DNA from: Marisediminitalea aggregata
Lineage (GTDB): Bacteria; Pseudomonadota; Gammaproteobacteria; Enterobacterales; Alteromonadaceae
Assembly: GCF_900129565.1 (NCBI RefSeq)
Contig: NZ_FQWD01000005.1
Coordinates: forward strand, 323,941-387,940
Direction of reading: 5' to 3'
DNA length: 64,000 nt
The position numbers were made by a program, and so were the translations under genes. Under the pieces are notes generated by a model, which searched no databases, had not been told where the DNA came from, and saw only the letters and a program-made list of their open reading frames with translations. Positions 44,642 through 53,847 of this stretch are shown piece by piece (positions within the stretch are counted from its first letter, which is position 1; the number at the start of each line of letters is the position of its first letter).

Positions 44642-45358
44642 ATGAAATTTAATAAAACTTTGGTAACTTTAGCTGTTGTTGGCTCTTGCCTGACTTCTAC
44701 TGCTGCCCTTGCTGACAGCGTATCTGCTAACGTTAGCGTTACCAACAACTACATCTGGCGTGGTCTGACTCAAACCATGAACGAAGCAGCTGTACAAGGT
44801 GGTATCGACTACGCAAGCGACAGCGGTTTCTACGCGGGAACTTGGGCATCTAACGTTAAGTATGGTGCAGACGATGTTTACTCTTACGAGCACGACATCT
44901 ACTTCGGTTACGCGGGCGAAGCTGGCGACATTTCATATGATGTTGGTTACCTGTACTACAACTACGACACTGAAGCCGGTTACGATTTCGGCGAAATCTA
45001 CGGTACAGTAGGTTACGGTAACTTTAGCGCGACTTTATACGTTCTGGCGAACGCAGAACCAGATGAAGGTCCAAATCAAGACTTCGGTTTTGGTTCAACG
45101 ACTTACCTGTCACTTGACTATGCTTACGCACTGGAAAGCGGCACTGAAGTTGGTGTTCACCTTGGTTCTCACCAGGGCGACTTCTCTGAGTCATTCAACG
45201 GCGTACCTGGTGACTACATGGATTACGCACTGACGCTGTCTAAAGACGGTTTCGGCTTCATGATCAGTGGTACTGACCTGGACGACGCTGGTCCGGACGC
45301 GTTAGACAACGATAGCGTGAAGTTCACTGTTTCTTACGGTGTAGACTTCGAGCTGTAA
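44642..45358 (+). CDS. TorF-family putative outer-membrane porin (Gcw_chp)
   Basis: A signal peptide (1-24, ALA|DSVSANVS) is followed by an acidic, Tyr/Gly-rich beta-strand protein: ANVSVTNNYIWRGLTQTMNEAAVQGGIDY is the hallmark opening of the TIGR02001/Gcw_chp family, and alternating strands end in KFTVSYGVDFEL with a C-terminal hydrophobic residue suited to outer-membrane assembly. The 238-residue size suggests a small barrel. GGAG lies before the ATG at 44642. The upstream NtrC box and -24/-12 element suggest induction in nitrogen limitation. Substrate is unknown. Confidence 0.85.
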   Translation: MKFNKTLVTLAVVGSCLTSTAALADSVSANVSVTNNYIWRGLTQTMNEAAVQGGIDYASDSGFYAGTWASNVKYGADDVYSYEHDIYFGYAGEAGDISYDVGYLYYNYDTEAGYDFGEIYGTVGYGNFSATLYVLANAEPDEGPNQDFGFGSTTYLSLDYAYALESGTEVGVHLGSHQGDFSESFNGVPGDYMDYALTLSKDGFGFMISGTDLDDAGPDALDNDSVKFTVSYGVDFEL

Positions 45359-45395
45359 GCGATAGTCGCTTAAAAATTATTTGTTGTGCGTACGG

Positions 45396-45420
45396 GGCCA
45401 TGCAGAAATGCGTGGCCTTT
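45396..45420 (+). terminator. Terminator of the TorF-type porin gene
   Basis: GGCCATGCA (45396-45404), a GAAA tetraloop and TGCGTGGCC (45409-45417) form a 9-bp stem with one G-T pair, followed by three T. Confidence 0.65.
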
Positions 45421-45442
45421 GTACTTTAGGCGGAAATTTTCG

Positions 45443-45470
45443 TTGCCAGACGGTTCGAACTGGTTATAAT
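45443..45470 (+). promoter_or_regulatory. Sigma-70 promoter of the small-protein/DUF2970 pair
   Basis: TTGCCA (45443-45448), a 16-base spacer and a perfect TATAAT (45465-45470) predict a start near 45477. The spacer contains the palindrome GTTCGAAC (45453-45460). Confidence 0.75.
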
Positions 45471-45503
45471 TAAACCAATGGAATCTACTGGGTAGATAAG
45501 TGA

Positions 45504-45761
45504 ATGTTTAACAGAAACCTAAAATGGCGGGCATCTGGCACAGTGTTAACTGTTGGCTTGCTGGTAGGAACATTTCATTTGGCAACGGATAGCCGCGAAA
45601 TAGCCTCAAATGACTGTCAGCCCCCTTGTGCGAACGCACAGCAGCATGCCGAAGAAGTAAGCTGGTCGAGCTGGTTAACCGGTCGTTCTACGTCTTATCG
45701 CTTTCATTATCTCGATTTGCTGGAATTATTGTCGCGCCAGAAAGGCACGGACAGCGAATAG
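45504..45761 (+). CDS. Small membrane-anchored or exported protein, unrecognised
   Basis: The 85-residue protein has a basic start, one hydrophobic segment (about 11-27) that could be an uncleaved signal or anchor, and a Cys-Pro-Pro-Cys pair (CQPPC, residues 38-42). The rest is polar with a helical SYRFHYLDLLELLSRQ tail. A strong promoter lies 34 bases upstream, but the ribosome-binding site is poor. The DUF2970 gene begins five bases after the stop. I do not recognise the family. Confidence 0.6.
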   Translation: MFNRNLKWRASGTVLTVGLLVGTFHLATDSREIASNDCQPPCANAQQHAEEVSWSSWLTGRSTSYRFHYLDLLELLSRQKGTDSE

Positions 45762-45766
45762 TCGCA

Positions 45767-45958
45767 ATGGCCAGTAAACCCGGTTTACTGCAAGTGATTC
45801 AAAGCGTGTTGGCGAGCGCCTTTGGCGTGCAAAGCCATAAAAACTACCAAAAAGACTTCTCTCAACCCGACGTAAAAGTGTACATCACGGTTGGTGTTGT
45901 ATTTGTCGTTCTGTTTGTCTTGTCTCTGATAGCGTTAGTGCAGTTTATACTGCCTTAG
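45767..45958 (+). CDS. DUF2970 family small membrane protein
   Basis: The 63-residue protein reads MASKPGLLQVIQSVLASAFGVQSHKNYQKDF before a single membrane helix (about 38-60), which is the DUF2970 pattern: a short amphipathic cytoplasmic part with SVLAAAFGVQS and one C-terminal helix. Function is unknown. The ATG at 45767 lacks a strong ribosome-binding site and probably relies on coupling to the gene five bases upstream. The 3' end overlaps dam by 14 bases. Confidence 0.8.
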   Translation: MASKPGLLQVIQSVLASAFGVQSHKNYQKDFSQPDVKVYITVGVVFVVLFVLSLIALVQFILP

Positions 45959-46811
45959 CGTTGTGCTCGTCGGTAATTGGCATAACCGGCGTATCGTCGA
46001 AAAACGCCAGTAGTTCACTGACTGGTTTACGTTTGTGGCCCTTCTGACTGATTGACCGTTTTACATTTAAGGTCGAGATATGGGCGCCGTTGTATAGCTG
46101 GCGTGTCAGTGGTAGATCGTGGTTCGATATGAGTACGGGGATCCCTCTTTTATAAGCAGCTCGTTTTGCCAGTGTTGCAAGCTTGTTTTGGCATGCAAGA
46201 CTAAACTGCTTGGCTGCATAACTGGTAAACAATGCGGTTTTGCTTATTGGTGCATAAGGTGGATCACAGTAAATAACACTGCCTTTACGGGCGCGTTGGA
46301 AGACTTTTTCGAAAGGAAGGCAGGTAAATTTCGCGTGTTGGGACTTTTCCGCGAACACATACATTTCACGCTCGGGGAAGTAGGGGCGTTTGTAACGGCC
46401 GAATGGCACATTAAAGCGTCCGCTCAGGCTATAACGGCATAAGCCATTGTAGCCATGGCGATTCAAGTAAACGAATAACAGCGCGCGATAATGCTCGTCA
46501 GTGGTCTGATTAAACTCTTCCCGCAGGGCGTAATACGTGGCTTCTTCATTGTGCTCTGGTGTAAAGAACGCTTTTAAATCATTAATGAGTACATCGGGCT
46601 GCTGCTTCAACAGATTGTACAAGCTGATCAGGTCTGGATTGATATCGTTGAGGACGTAATGCGGGTAGTCTGAATTCAGAAAAACAGACCCTGCACCGAC
46701 GAAGGGTTCAATGAGTTTGTTCGCAACTGGCAATTGCGCGTTTATCTTTTCTACCAGGCTGTATTTGCCTCCTGCCCACTTGAGGAATGCCCGGTTTTTA
46801 TTGACTGCCAT
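45945..46811 (-). CDS. dam: DNA adenine methylase (GATC)
   Basis: Dam methylates adenine in GATC and guides mismatch repair, replication timing and gene control. The 288-residue class D12 methyltransferase has the AdoMet motif FLKWAGGKYSLV (9-20), EPFVGAGSVF and the catalytic DPPY at 183-186. It follows damX in the usual aroK-aroB-damX-dam order. The last bases overlap the convergent DUF2970 gene. There are no signs of a phage or restriction-modification origin. Confidence 0.96.
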   Translation of the reverse strand: MAVNKNRAFLKWAGGKYSLVEKINAQLPVANKLIEPFVGAGSVFLNSDYPHYVLNDINPDLISLYNLLKQQPDVLINDLKAFFTPEHNEEATYYALREEFNQTTDEHYRALLFVYLNRHGYNGLCRYSLSGRFNVPFGRYKRPYFPEREMYVFAEKSQHAKFTCLPFEKVFQRARKGSVIYCDPPYAPISKTALFTSYAAKQFSLACQNKLATLAKRAAYKRGIPVLISNHDLPLTRQLYNGAHISTLNVKRSISQKGHKRKPVSELLAFFDDTPVMPITDEHNAKAV

Positions 46812-46986
46812 TATGTTGGTAACTACTCACTGACTATTTATTGGTTATTTGTCTTCGTGGAAAGCATAGCCATGACAGCGCACATTCAGAAAATGAAGCT
46901 GTAAAACATGTTCAACCCAGAGAAACCCTGATTGTAGCGACCACAGCGGATCCCGACAACCAGCAATTTCCAGAATCGGTAAAATA

Positions 46987-48408
46987 TTAGCGTGCCGGGT
47001 TCAGTTCGCCTTGGATTTGACGGCCGGATTTTACAAAAACAGCGTCTTTGCCTGGGAACGGCGGCAAAGACGACACCATTGCTCTGGCATCGAGAAGGGT
47101 GGCTGCACTTGTATGCCACAGCAGAACGTACCAATCGCCGCCGTAACGTGCAGTTTTGTACATGGTAACCTTGTCGGTAAGGTTGTGGTCCCGCAGGAAG
47201 TCTTTAGCAAGCGGTAGGTCTTTCATGCCTGCAATTTGAATGTAGTAGGCGGCGGGGTCTGCCTCGGTCATGAGTGTGGTTGCGTCGACTGTCGCTGGTG
47301 CAATAGCGGGTTGCTCGGAATTCAGCTCAGTAGCAACTCCCTGACTTTCGCTTGCTTGCCCAACGTTATTTGCGGACTCAGATTCAGTTTCTCCAGCTAT
47401 AGCAGGCTGTTCGGTTGCTGTTTCAGCGACAGTCGTTTCAACAGAACTTGCAGTTGGTATCGCAATTGACTGCTGAGTGGCTTCCCCTGACTCAGAAGTG
47501 CGCACCTCCGGCTCTGGTATAGTTTTTAGTGCGTCAGTAAAGCTGGTTACCACGCGGGCATTCTCAGAGGGCTGCTGCACCGGCTCTTCAATCACCGTGT
47601 CAGTCTGTTTAGGCACACTGATTGTTTGCGTGGGCGTACTGTCTTCAGTGTTGTTGGCTTGCACTTCCTCAGCGACGGATTGTGTGGTTTGTTCAATAGG
47701 GTTAAACAACGTGCTTAACGTTGCGCCGTATTGCCAGCCCAGTAACGCAACAAAGCTGGACAGGAACACCAGTACCACTGCCAGCCACAACCAGGGGGAG
47801 CGCAGTCTGTTGGGCCGGGTTGCAATATGTGCCTGACCTTTGGCCTGGCGGTAGCGGTCAAAGGCTGCGCGGCGCTGAGCCAGCAGTTTGTCTACGTCGC
47901 TACCGTAGTTGTCGCGAGTCACAGACTGACTGCTGATAAGTAAGGGGGTGTCGGTATTTTTAGCCGGCAGCCATTGTTTGGCTTGCTCTGCCCATTCTGA
48001 CTCACCAAACAGCAGCACGTTCAGGTGTTGCTTGTTGTTGGCAAAGCGGCTTTGCAGAACCAACTCCCACAGCTCTTGCAGGAATTGGTTTGGCAGGAAC
48101 TGCGCATTGGTAATGGTGATCAGGACCGGGCCGTTGTGGTGATTCAGGTCAGCTAATAGTTCGTTGAGCGGGCGCACATAGCTGCCAATGACCTGACCGA
48201 GTAACTGACGACACACATCCCGACGGTAATCGGTGACCTGCATGTCGTCATTCGCGGTTATGAATGCCAGCTCGGTATTGTCGGCCTGCTGAAATACAAA
48301 CGACTCCAGCGTGCGTTGCTGCTCTGCAATAGAGTCTCCGCTAACAAAAATTAGCTGAGACGAATAATTGACCAGATATTCAAGTCTGTCATGCAGTTCA
48401 GACGACAC
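46987..48408 (-). CDS. damX: Cell-division SPOR-domain protein DamX
   Basis: DamX localises to the septum through a SPOR domain that binds denuded peptidoglycan. The 473-residue protein has an N-terminal AAA-like cytoplasmic region (about 1-185), one membrane helix (about 208-226), a Glu/Thr/Ser/Pro-rich periplasmic linker (about 240-385) and the C-terminal SPOR domain beginning AAYYIQIAGMKDLPLAKDFL. The neighbours aroB and dam confirm the name. A 175-base gap separates it from dam. Confidence 0.9.
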   Translation of the reverse strand: MSSELHDRLEYLVNYSSQLIFVSGDSIAEQQRTLESFVFQQADNTELAFITANDDMQVTDYRRDVCRQLLGQVIGSYVRPLNELLADLNHHNGPVLITITNAQFLPNQFLQELWELVLQSRFANNKQHLNVLLFGESEWAEQAKQWLPAKNTDTPLLISSQSVTRDNYGSDVDKLLAQRRAAFDRYRQAKGQAHIATRPNRLRSPWLWLAVVLVFLSSFVALLGWQYGATLSTLFNPIEQTTQSVAEEVQANNTEDSTPTQTISVPKQTDTVIEEPVQQPSENARVVTSFTDALKTIPEPEVRTSESGEATQQSIAIPTASSVETTVAETATEQPAIAGETESESANNVGQASESQGVATELNSEQPAIAPATVDATTLMTEADPAAYYIQIAGMKDLPLAKDFLRDHNLTDKVTMYKTARYGGDWYVLLWHTSAATLLDARAMVSSLPPFPGKDAVFVKSGRQIQGELNPAR

Positions 48409-48432
48409 GGATTCACCCTTTAAAGCCCGTTA

Positions 48433-49512
48433 TTAACCAGCAGGTTGGCTCAGTAGTTCAGTGAGTATGGCTTCACTGACTTCTTTGGTAACCACCGCAT
48501 GACCGATGCCTTGTGGGATGACAAAGCGAATGTGTCCGGCTTCGACCTTTTTGTCGCGGGCCATGTGACGCATGTAATCGCTGTATGTCATGGTATCCGG
48601 GCCTTCAACGGGCAATGCAAATGCCTGTTGCAGCTCCGCCACACGACGGGTTTCTGACGGTGTTAGCCAATCCAGCTTCTCTGCTGTCTTACAAGCAAGG
48701 ATAATACCAGCCGCAACTGCCTCGCCGTGCAGCCAGTTACCATAGCCTTGCTCGGCCTCGATGGCATGACCAAATGTGTGCCCTAAGTTGAGCAGCGCAC
48801 GAATACCGCCTTCACGCTCGTCTTGTGCAACTACTTCAGCTTTGATTTGGCAGCAGCGGAAGATTGCATGGGCAAGCTCAGCTTGCTGCAGATCCTTCAG
48901 GCCTTGTTGGTTGGCTTCCAGCCATTCAAAAAAGGCGCTGTCATAGATAATGCCGTACTTAATGACTTCTGCCATGCCAGCCGAGAATTCACGTGCAGGC
49001 AGGGTGCTCAATGTATCGATGTCGATAGCGACAAGAATAGGTTGGTAGAAGGCACCAATCATGTTCTTGCCCAGAGGGTGGTTAACGGCAGTTTTGCCGC
49101 CCACAGAAGAATCTACCTGAGAGAGCAATGTGGTGGGCACCTGAATAAATGGCACGCCGCGCTGGTAGGTAGCAGCCACAAAGCCACACAGGTCGCCAAT
49201 AACACCGCCACCAAGCGCAATGAGTGTGGTGTCTCGCGCTGCATTCATTTCTAGCAGGCGGGTCATGACCACTTCATATTGTTCCAGTGTTTTGTATTGT
49301 TCGCCGTCGGGCAACGTGACAACGTCGACGTTTTTATCGCCACAGGCTGCAATTACCTTCTCCAAATACAGCGGTGCAATGGTTTCGTTGGTGACGATAA
49401 CTGCCCGCGGTCCTTTAATATAAGGCACAAAAAAGCCGGCTTGATTTAATAAGCCGGCTTCTATTTGGATGGGGTAGCTACGATCGTCAAGTTCTACAGT
49501 TAAGATTGACAT
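48433..49512 (-). CDS. aroB: 3-Dehydroquinate synthase
   Basis: AroB forms 3-dehydroquinate from DAHP, the second shikimate step. The 359-residue protein has the NAD-binding [10 protein letters not shown] and [45 protein letters not shown] blocks, and the zinc-binding HTFGHAIE region with LHGEAVAAG. The start is ATG at 49512, 21 bases after aroK; damX follows after 24 bases. It is canonical. Confidence 0.97.
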   Translation of the reverse strand: MSILTVELDDRSYPIQIEAGLLNQAGFFVPYIKGPRAVIVTNETIAPLYLEKVIAACGDKNVDVVTLPDGEQYKTLEQYEVVMTRLLEMNAARDTTLIALGGGVIGDLCGFVAATYQRGVPFIQVPTTLLSQVDSSVGGKTAVNHPLGKNMIGAFYQPILVAIDIDTLSTLPAREFSAGMAEVIKYGIIYDSAFFEWLEANQQGLKDLQQAELAHAIFRCCQIKAEVVAQDEREGGIRALLNLGHTFGHAIEAEQGYGNWLHGEAVAAGIILACKTAEKLDWLTPSETRRVAELQQAFALPVEGPDTMTYSDYMRHMARDKKVEAGHIRFVIPQGIGHAVVTKEVSEAILTELLSQPAG

Positions 49513-49533
49513 CGAAGTAGCTCCTAAAGAAAT

Positions 49534-50049
49534 TTATAATCCAATTTTGCTGATGATTTGATTTGCGACTGCGCGTGCAGACTGATCATCGGTATCGACT
49601 ACGTAATCAGCGACTTCTTCGTAAAGTGGATTACGCTTTTCAGCAAGATCTCTTAATACTTGCTCTGGATCGTCCTTTTGTAACAATGGACGACGCTTAT
49701 CGCGTTGTGTTCTTGCGACCTGCTTGTCGATAGTTGTTTGTAAATACACTACGATACCGCGAGCTGATAAACGGTTACGCACCGCTTTCGTCATGATCGA
49801 GCCACCACCGGTAGCCAACACAATACCTTGCTTATCGGTAAGGTCGTTAATGACGTTCTCTTCGCGCTTACGGAAACCTTCTTCGCCTTCTAAATCGAAA
49901 ATCCAGGTAATATCAGCGCCAGTGCGACGTTCAATCTCCTGATCAGAATCGTAGAATTCCAGATGTAGTTCATCTGCTAAGTGACGACCAATGGTACTTT
50001 TACCTGCGCCCATTGGACCAACCAAAAAGATATTACGTTTTTCAGCCAT
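49534..50049 (-). CDS. aroK: Shikimate kinase I
   Basis: AroK phosphorylates shikimate at the 3-hydroxyl. The 171-residue protein has the P-loop GPMGAGKST at 11-19, the shikimate-binding [11 protein letters not shown] and GGG segments, and the lid RDKRRPLL. It lies upstream of aroB with 21 bases between. A 289-base gap separates it from pilQ, so it is probably not part of the pil operon despite the conserved order. Confidence 0.97.
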   Translation of the reverse strand: MAEKRNIFLVGPMGAGKSTIGRHLADELHLEFYDSDQEIERRTGADITWIFDLEGEEGFRKREENVINDLTDKQGIVLATGGGSIMTKAVRNRLSARGIVVYLQTTIDKQVARTQRDKRRPLLQKDDPEQVLRDLAEKRNPLYEEVADYVVDTDDQSARAVANQIISKIGL

Positions 50050-50308
50050 ATTTGCTTATTTCACAACTTATCAATGTTAAGGGCAGCGTTGCCTGAGTTC
50101 CTCAACCACCCATTCACACGTGCTTATTTTGTCGCTAATAAGCACATACATAAAACCTCGTAAAAATTTCGAGGGCGGGATTATCTCAGTTTCTCAGACC
50201 TCTATGCAAGTTTTGTTGCAACATTGGGGCAGATGTTTTGAATATATCGGGGAAATCAAAGCCGTAGCGACCTGAAATGGCAGGTATGTACGGCTTGTCA
50301 GGTTGTTT

Positions 50309-50334
50309 GAACAGGCGTTTTGCCCGGCCTGTTC
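50309..50334. terminator. Hairpin after pilQ
   Basis: GAACAGGC (50309-50316) and GCCTGTTC (50327-50334) are perfect arms directly after the pilQ stop. No T-run follows on the minus strand, so it may only stabilise the 3' end. Confidence 0.45.
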
Positions 50335-50338
50335 GCGA

Positions 50339-52114
50339 TCAAAAGTCTTCCGTTACAATTTTGGGCGTAACGAAAATGAGCAGTTCGCGTTTCTGATACA
50401 CCGTTGAACTGTTTCTGAATAGCGCGCCAACGACAGGTAAATCACCAAACAAGGGCACCTTGCTGACATCGTTGCTGTTCACTTGCTGGAAAATACCACC
50501 CAATACAATGGTTTCGCCATTTTCGACCAGCACCTGGGTTTTGATTTCCTGCGTATCAATCGCTACGGCATCACCGGTTGCAGTCGCAACGGTTTCGCCA
50601 CGCGTATCCTGAGTGACTACCAAATCGAGAATAATACGATTGTCGGGGGTAATGTGCGGGGTTACTTTCAGGCTTAATACCGCCTTTTTGAATTCTACCG
50701 ATGTCGCACCGCTTGAAGTGGCCTGTGAATAGGGGATTTCAGTACCCTGTTCAATATAAGCTTCCTGTTGGTTTGCAACGGTGATGCGCGGGCTGGCGAT
50801 GATCTCACCTTTGTTTTCGGTTTCCAGCGCTGATAATTCCAGGTCCAGAATTGTACCGTCTGCCAGGCTGGCTATTTGAAAGCCAATCGCACCGGCTGCA
50901 CTGGTAACCGGCAGATTTACGTTCAGGCGGTCACCTAAATCCGGCACTACACCGCCAGAAATCGTTTCAGCACCTTCAAGTGAGCCCGACACGCCGTTGT
51001 CGTCCTGGCGATCGGAGAAGCCCCAACGTACACCGAAGTCTTCGCCTACATTGTCGCGTACTGTCACCATGCGCGACTCAATCAACACCTGTTTAACCGG
51101 AATATCCAGTGAAGCAATCACTTTGCGCGCTTCATCAATTGACTCAATGGTATCGCGCACGAGCAGGGTGTTAGTACGCTCATCAACCGTTACCGTACCG
51201 CGCTCGGTAAGAATGCCGCCGCTGCCTTCGTTGGCTTTGAGGATATTCGCCAGTTCAGCGGCCTTAGCGTAATTAACGGTAATGCTGGCAGAGGATAATG
51301 GCGCCAGTTGTGCTACCTGCTGGTCGCTTTGCAGCTTTTGAGTTTCCCTTTGCGATAGTTCTTCGCTAGGCGCAATCAGCAAAATATTGCCTTCGCGGCG
51401 CTTGTCCAGGCCTTTGATCTTCAGAATCATATCCAGCGCCTGATCCCACGGCACGCCTGTTAAGCTAATGGTCACATTGCCACTTACCGTATCGGTGGTG
51501 ACCAGGTTAAAGCCATTTACCTTGGCGATAATTTGCAATACCTGACGGACCGGCACATCCTGAAAATCCAGTGAAATGGGCTCACCTTCGTACTGACTGC
51601 GTTCAAGATTTGCTACCTGCTCTTCGCTCATTGGCGAAATAGAGACGCGCAGTGTTTTTCCGTCCTGCTCTGTGTTGGCAACTACTTTTCCTTCGTAGTT
51701 AAACACCACGCGAGAGGACTCTTTTTCCTGAAACGTTTCAATGGTGGTAACAGGTGTGCCAAATTCGGTGACATCTAACTCTACCAGTTGGTCTTTACCC
51801 AGTTCAGTTTTAGGAAGGGTAAGTACTAACTTACCTTTTGCTTCAATGAGCTGTGGCTGGCCTTTGCTGTTTGAAAATGTGAAGGTGGTCACAGCGCTTT
51901 GATTGGCACTGCGAGTGAAAGCAATATCCTTCAGGGTAGACTGAAATACGGTTTGTTCAGCGGCGTTTGGGTTCAGTAATTGCGGAGATTCCTGCGCATT
52001 TAACTCAGAGGCAACGACATTCGCCAGCAACAATGTTACCGCTAATCCCACAAACCAGGAGCGGCGTCTGCTACGCTTGTTGAGTCTTTCGTTAAAGATA
52101 TATCGCTTAGACAT
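50339..52114 (-). CDS. pilQ: Type IV pilus secretin
   Basis: PilQ forms the outer-membrane pore through which type IV pili pass. ATG at 52114 with AGGAG nine bases before it gives 591 residues. A signal peptide preceded by a basic stretch (KRSRRRSW) is followed by one AMIN domain (about 50-150), a secretin N0/N1 region (PISLDFQDVPVRQVLQIIAKVNGFNLV, NYAKAAELANIL), and the secretin core with VLIESRMVTV, IASPRITVANQQEAYIEQGTEIPY and FQQVNSNDVSKVPLFGDLPVVGALFRNS. It has one AMIN domain where some PilQ have two. It is last in pilMNOPQ. Confidence 0.95.
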   Translation of the reverse strand: MSKRYIFNERLNKRSRRRSWFVGLAVTLLLANVVASELNAQESPQLLNPNAAEQTVFQSTLKDIAFTRSANQSAVTTFTFSNSKGQPQLIEAKGKLVLTLPKTELGKDQLVELDVTEFGTPVTTIETFQEKESSRVVFNYEGKVVANTEQDGKTLRVSISPMSEEQVANLERSQYEGEPISLDFQDVPVRQVLQIIAKVNGFNLVTTDTVSGNVTISLTGVPWDQALDMILKIKGLDKRREGNILLIAPSEELSQRETQKLQSDQQVAQLAPLSSASITVNYAKAAELANILKANEGSGGILTERGTVTVDERTNTLLVRDTIESIDEARKVIASLDIPVKQVLIESRMVTVRDNVGEDFGVRWGFSDRQDDNGVSGSLEGAETISGGVVPDLGDRLNVNLPVTSAAGAIGFQIASLADGTILDLELSALETENKGEIIASPRITVANQQEAYIEQGTEIPYSQATSSGATSVEFKKAVLSLKVTPHITPDNRIILDLVVTQDTRGETVATATGDAVAIDTQEIKTQVLVENGETIVLGGIFQQVNSNDVSKVPLFGDLPVVGALFRNSSTVYQKRELLIFVTPKIVTEDF

Positions 52115-52130
52115 CTTGTTCTTCTCCTGC

Positions 52131-52652
52131 TCACGAACCCATCGCGAGCGTTGTTTCTTTGCGCTGCCAGCATCCGGTGCCATCAGGCACTAACTCTTCA
52201 ATGATCACGCTGTTGTTTTTTACATTAATAATCTTGCCAAAAAACAATCCAATTCGATTCCCGGCTTTAGCCTGGTACAAATTACCGTCATTGGTCTTAA
52301 ACAATACCCAGTCAGCGCCATTAGAGCGGAAACTACCGGTCAATTGCAGCGCATCAATGCCATAAGACTCCAAAGGCTCTTTTGCCCGGGTCAAATCGGG
52401 TTGCGTGCAGTTCGCTTTGACCTGGGTTACAACAGGCGCCTGATCGCGCTGGGGTCGCATGAACGGACTTCTGAATTCAGAAGCGCTGTACACAAATGCC
52501 GGTTGCTGCGTAAATTCCGGGTAGGGCTCAATGCGAGACTGTGTAGTTTGCTTTACCTGATTGGTGTAAGCAACTAAATCATCCATTTGCGGAGCGCAAC
52601 CCGCTGTTAAGCCTAACAAAGCCAGTGTTACCAATACGCGTAAGGGTGTCAT
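52131..52652 (-). CDS. pilP: Type IV pilus alignment lipoprotein PilP
   Basis: PilP links the inner-membrane PilMNO complex to the PilQ secretin. A lipobox LTAGC (Cys19) ends the signal sequence, a flexible part follows, and the C-terminal beta-domain contains ELTRAKEPLESYGIDALQLTGSF-like and AGNRIGLFFGKIINV segments. The 173-residue size is typical. It overlaps pilO by four bases and ends 16 bases before pilQ. Confidence 0.94.
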   Translation of the reverse strand: MTPLRVLVTLALLGLTAGCAPQMDDLVAYTNQVKQTTQSRIEPYPEFTQQPAFVYSASEFRSPFMRPQRDQAPVVTQVKANCTQPDLTRAKEPLESYGIDALQLTGSFRSNGADWVLFKTNDGNLYQAKAGNRIGLFFGKIINVKNNSVIIEELVPDGTGCWQRKETTLAMGS

Positions 52653-53257
52653 TTCTTGTCCCCTTCGTTCTTGGTATTCGCTGCCCGATAGGTTTTCGCC
52701 AATAGACTTAGCTTCAGGCCTTCCTGTTCAGCCTTTAACTCAAAATCGTGCATCGTAACAATGCGCGGCAGGCCGGCTACCTTTGAGACAAACTCCCCAA
52801 TATTGTGGTAACCACCGCTGACTTCGATTTTTATCGGCAGCTCAGTATAAAACTCTTTAGGGATTTCATTTTCCCAGTTAATTAACCGGAAAGTGAGTCC
52901 GGCGCTGGTACCTACGTATGTAATATCATCCAGTAAGCCGGGTGTTTCGTTACGTGTTGGCAACGACTTGAGCATGGAGGAGAAGTCTTCCTCGATTTTA
53001 GCCAATTGTTGTTTGTACGCGGTTAAGTTAACTGCCAGTCGATACTTGGCCTCAAATTGCAGTTTAAGCTCGGCTTCCTTTTTTTCCGCGGCGTCGAGCA
53101 AAGGTAATTTAGGGCTGACAATGGCAAAGTAACTGATGCCACAAATTACAACGGCAACAAACAGCGACACTACAACTTTGATTTCAAAAGGCCATACCGC
53201 AACCTGTTCAAAATCCAGATCGTTCATTTCTTTCAGGCGAGACACGTCAAACTTCAT
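52649..53257 (-). CDS. pilO: Type IV pilus assembly protein PilO
   Basis: PilO is a bitopic inner-membrane protein that pairs with PilN. One helix (about 28-48) is followed by a coiled coil (about 55-95) and a ferredoxin-like periplasmic domain with LPIKIEVSGGYHNIGEFVSKVAGLPRI. At 202 residues it is of normal length. Four-base overlaps with both pilN and pilP show translational coupling. Confidence 0.94.
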   Translation of the reverse strand: MKFDVSRLKEMNDLDFEQVAVWPFEIKVVVSLFVAVVICGISYFAIVSPKLPLLDAAEKKEAELKLQFEAKYRLAVNLTAYKQQLAKIEEDFSSMLKSLPTRNETPGLLDDITYVGTSAGLTFRLINWENEIPKEFYTELPIKIEVSGGYHNIGEFVSKVAGLPRIVTMHDFELKAEQEGLKLSLLAKTYRAANTKNEGDKK

Positions 53258-53847
53258 TTTTTGCCTCCCTTCGCTTTCTGCTCTGCCTCGCGCTGGGCGT
53301 TGGCAAGTACCTGGCTAATTGAAAAGGTCAGCGTGAATTCACTGACAGCGTCACTGGCGCTGGTGTCGGCCACAATGGAAGACAAATCACCGGCAGTGAA
53401 GACTTTGGACTTTTCCAGCTGTCGCATAAACTCAGCCAGACGGTTGTTCGACTCGCTGGTGCCGCGAACTTCAATTTGCGCGCCTTTGCGGATCATCGAT
53501 TTAAAGCTCACACCGGGTGGGACTAATCGGGCAAGTTCATCCAGAATGTTGGGCGTGATGTTTCTGCTGCTTTGCAGTTGTTCAATCAGGGCCATACGCT
53601 GTTCGATAGCAGCTTTACTGTCTTTGATGCGCTTAATTTCTGCAATTTGGCTTTCCAGTGCTGTAATTTCGGTTTGCAGATACTGATTACGGGTATTCTG
53701 GTTACTGATTTGCGTTTCAATGAACTGGCCAATTAACCAAAAAATCAGGCCGCAGAACACGGCGACTAGCGCCAGTGTCACTAAAAACTGTTGCTTCTGT
53801 TTCTGACGGCGCTGTTCACGCCAGGGCAAGAGGTTTACATGTGCCAC
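53254..53847 (-). CDS. pilN: Type IV pilus assembly protein PilN
   Basis: PilN binds PilM through its cytoplasmic NLLPWRE motif (residues 4-10) and pairs with PilO in the periplasm. A helix follows at about 20-41, then a coiled coil and a ferredoxin-like fold. The 197-residue protein ends in a basic KAKGGKK tail. It overlaps pilM by 13 bases and pilO by four. Confidence 0.95.
   Translation of the reverse strand: MAHVNLLPWREQRRQKQKQQFLVTLALVAVFCGLIFWLIGQFIETQISNQNTRNQYLQTEITALESQIAEIKRIKDSKAAIEQRMALIEQLQSSRNITPNILDELARLVPPGVSFKSMIRKGAQIEVRGTSESNNRLAEFMRQLEKSKVFTAGDLSSIVADTSASDAVSEFTLTFSISQVLANAQREAEQKAKGGKK

Noticed and set aside
46812..46986. Possible small gene between dam and damX
   Set aside because: The minus-strand frame there continues into damX sequence in another frame, and no ribosome-binding site or hydrophobic segment is present.
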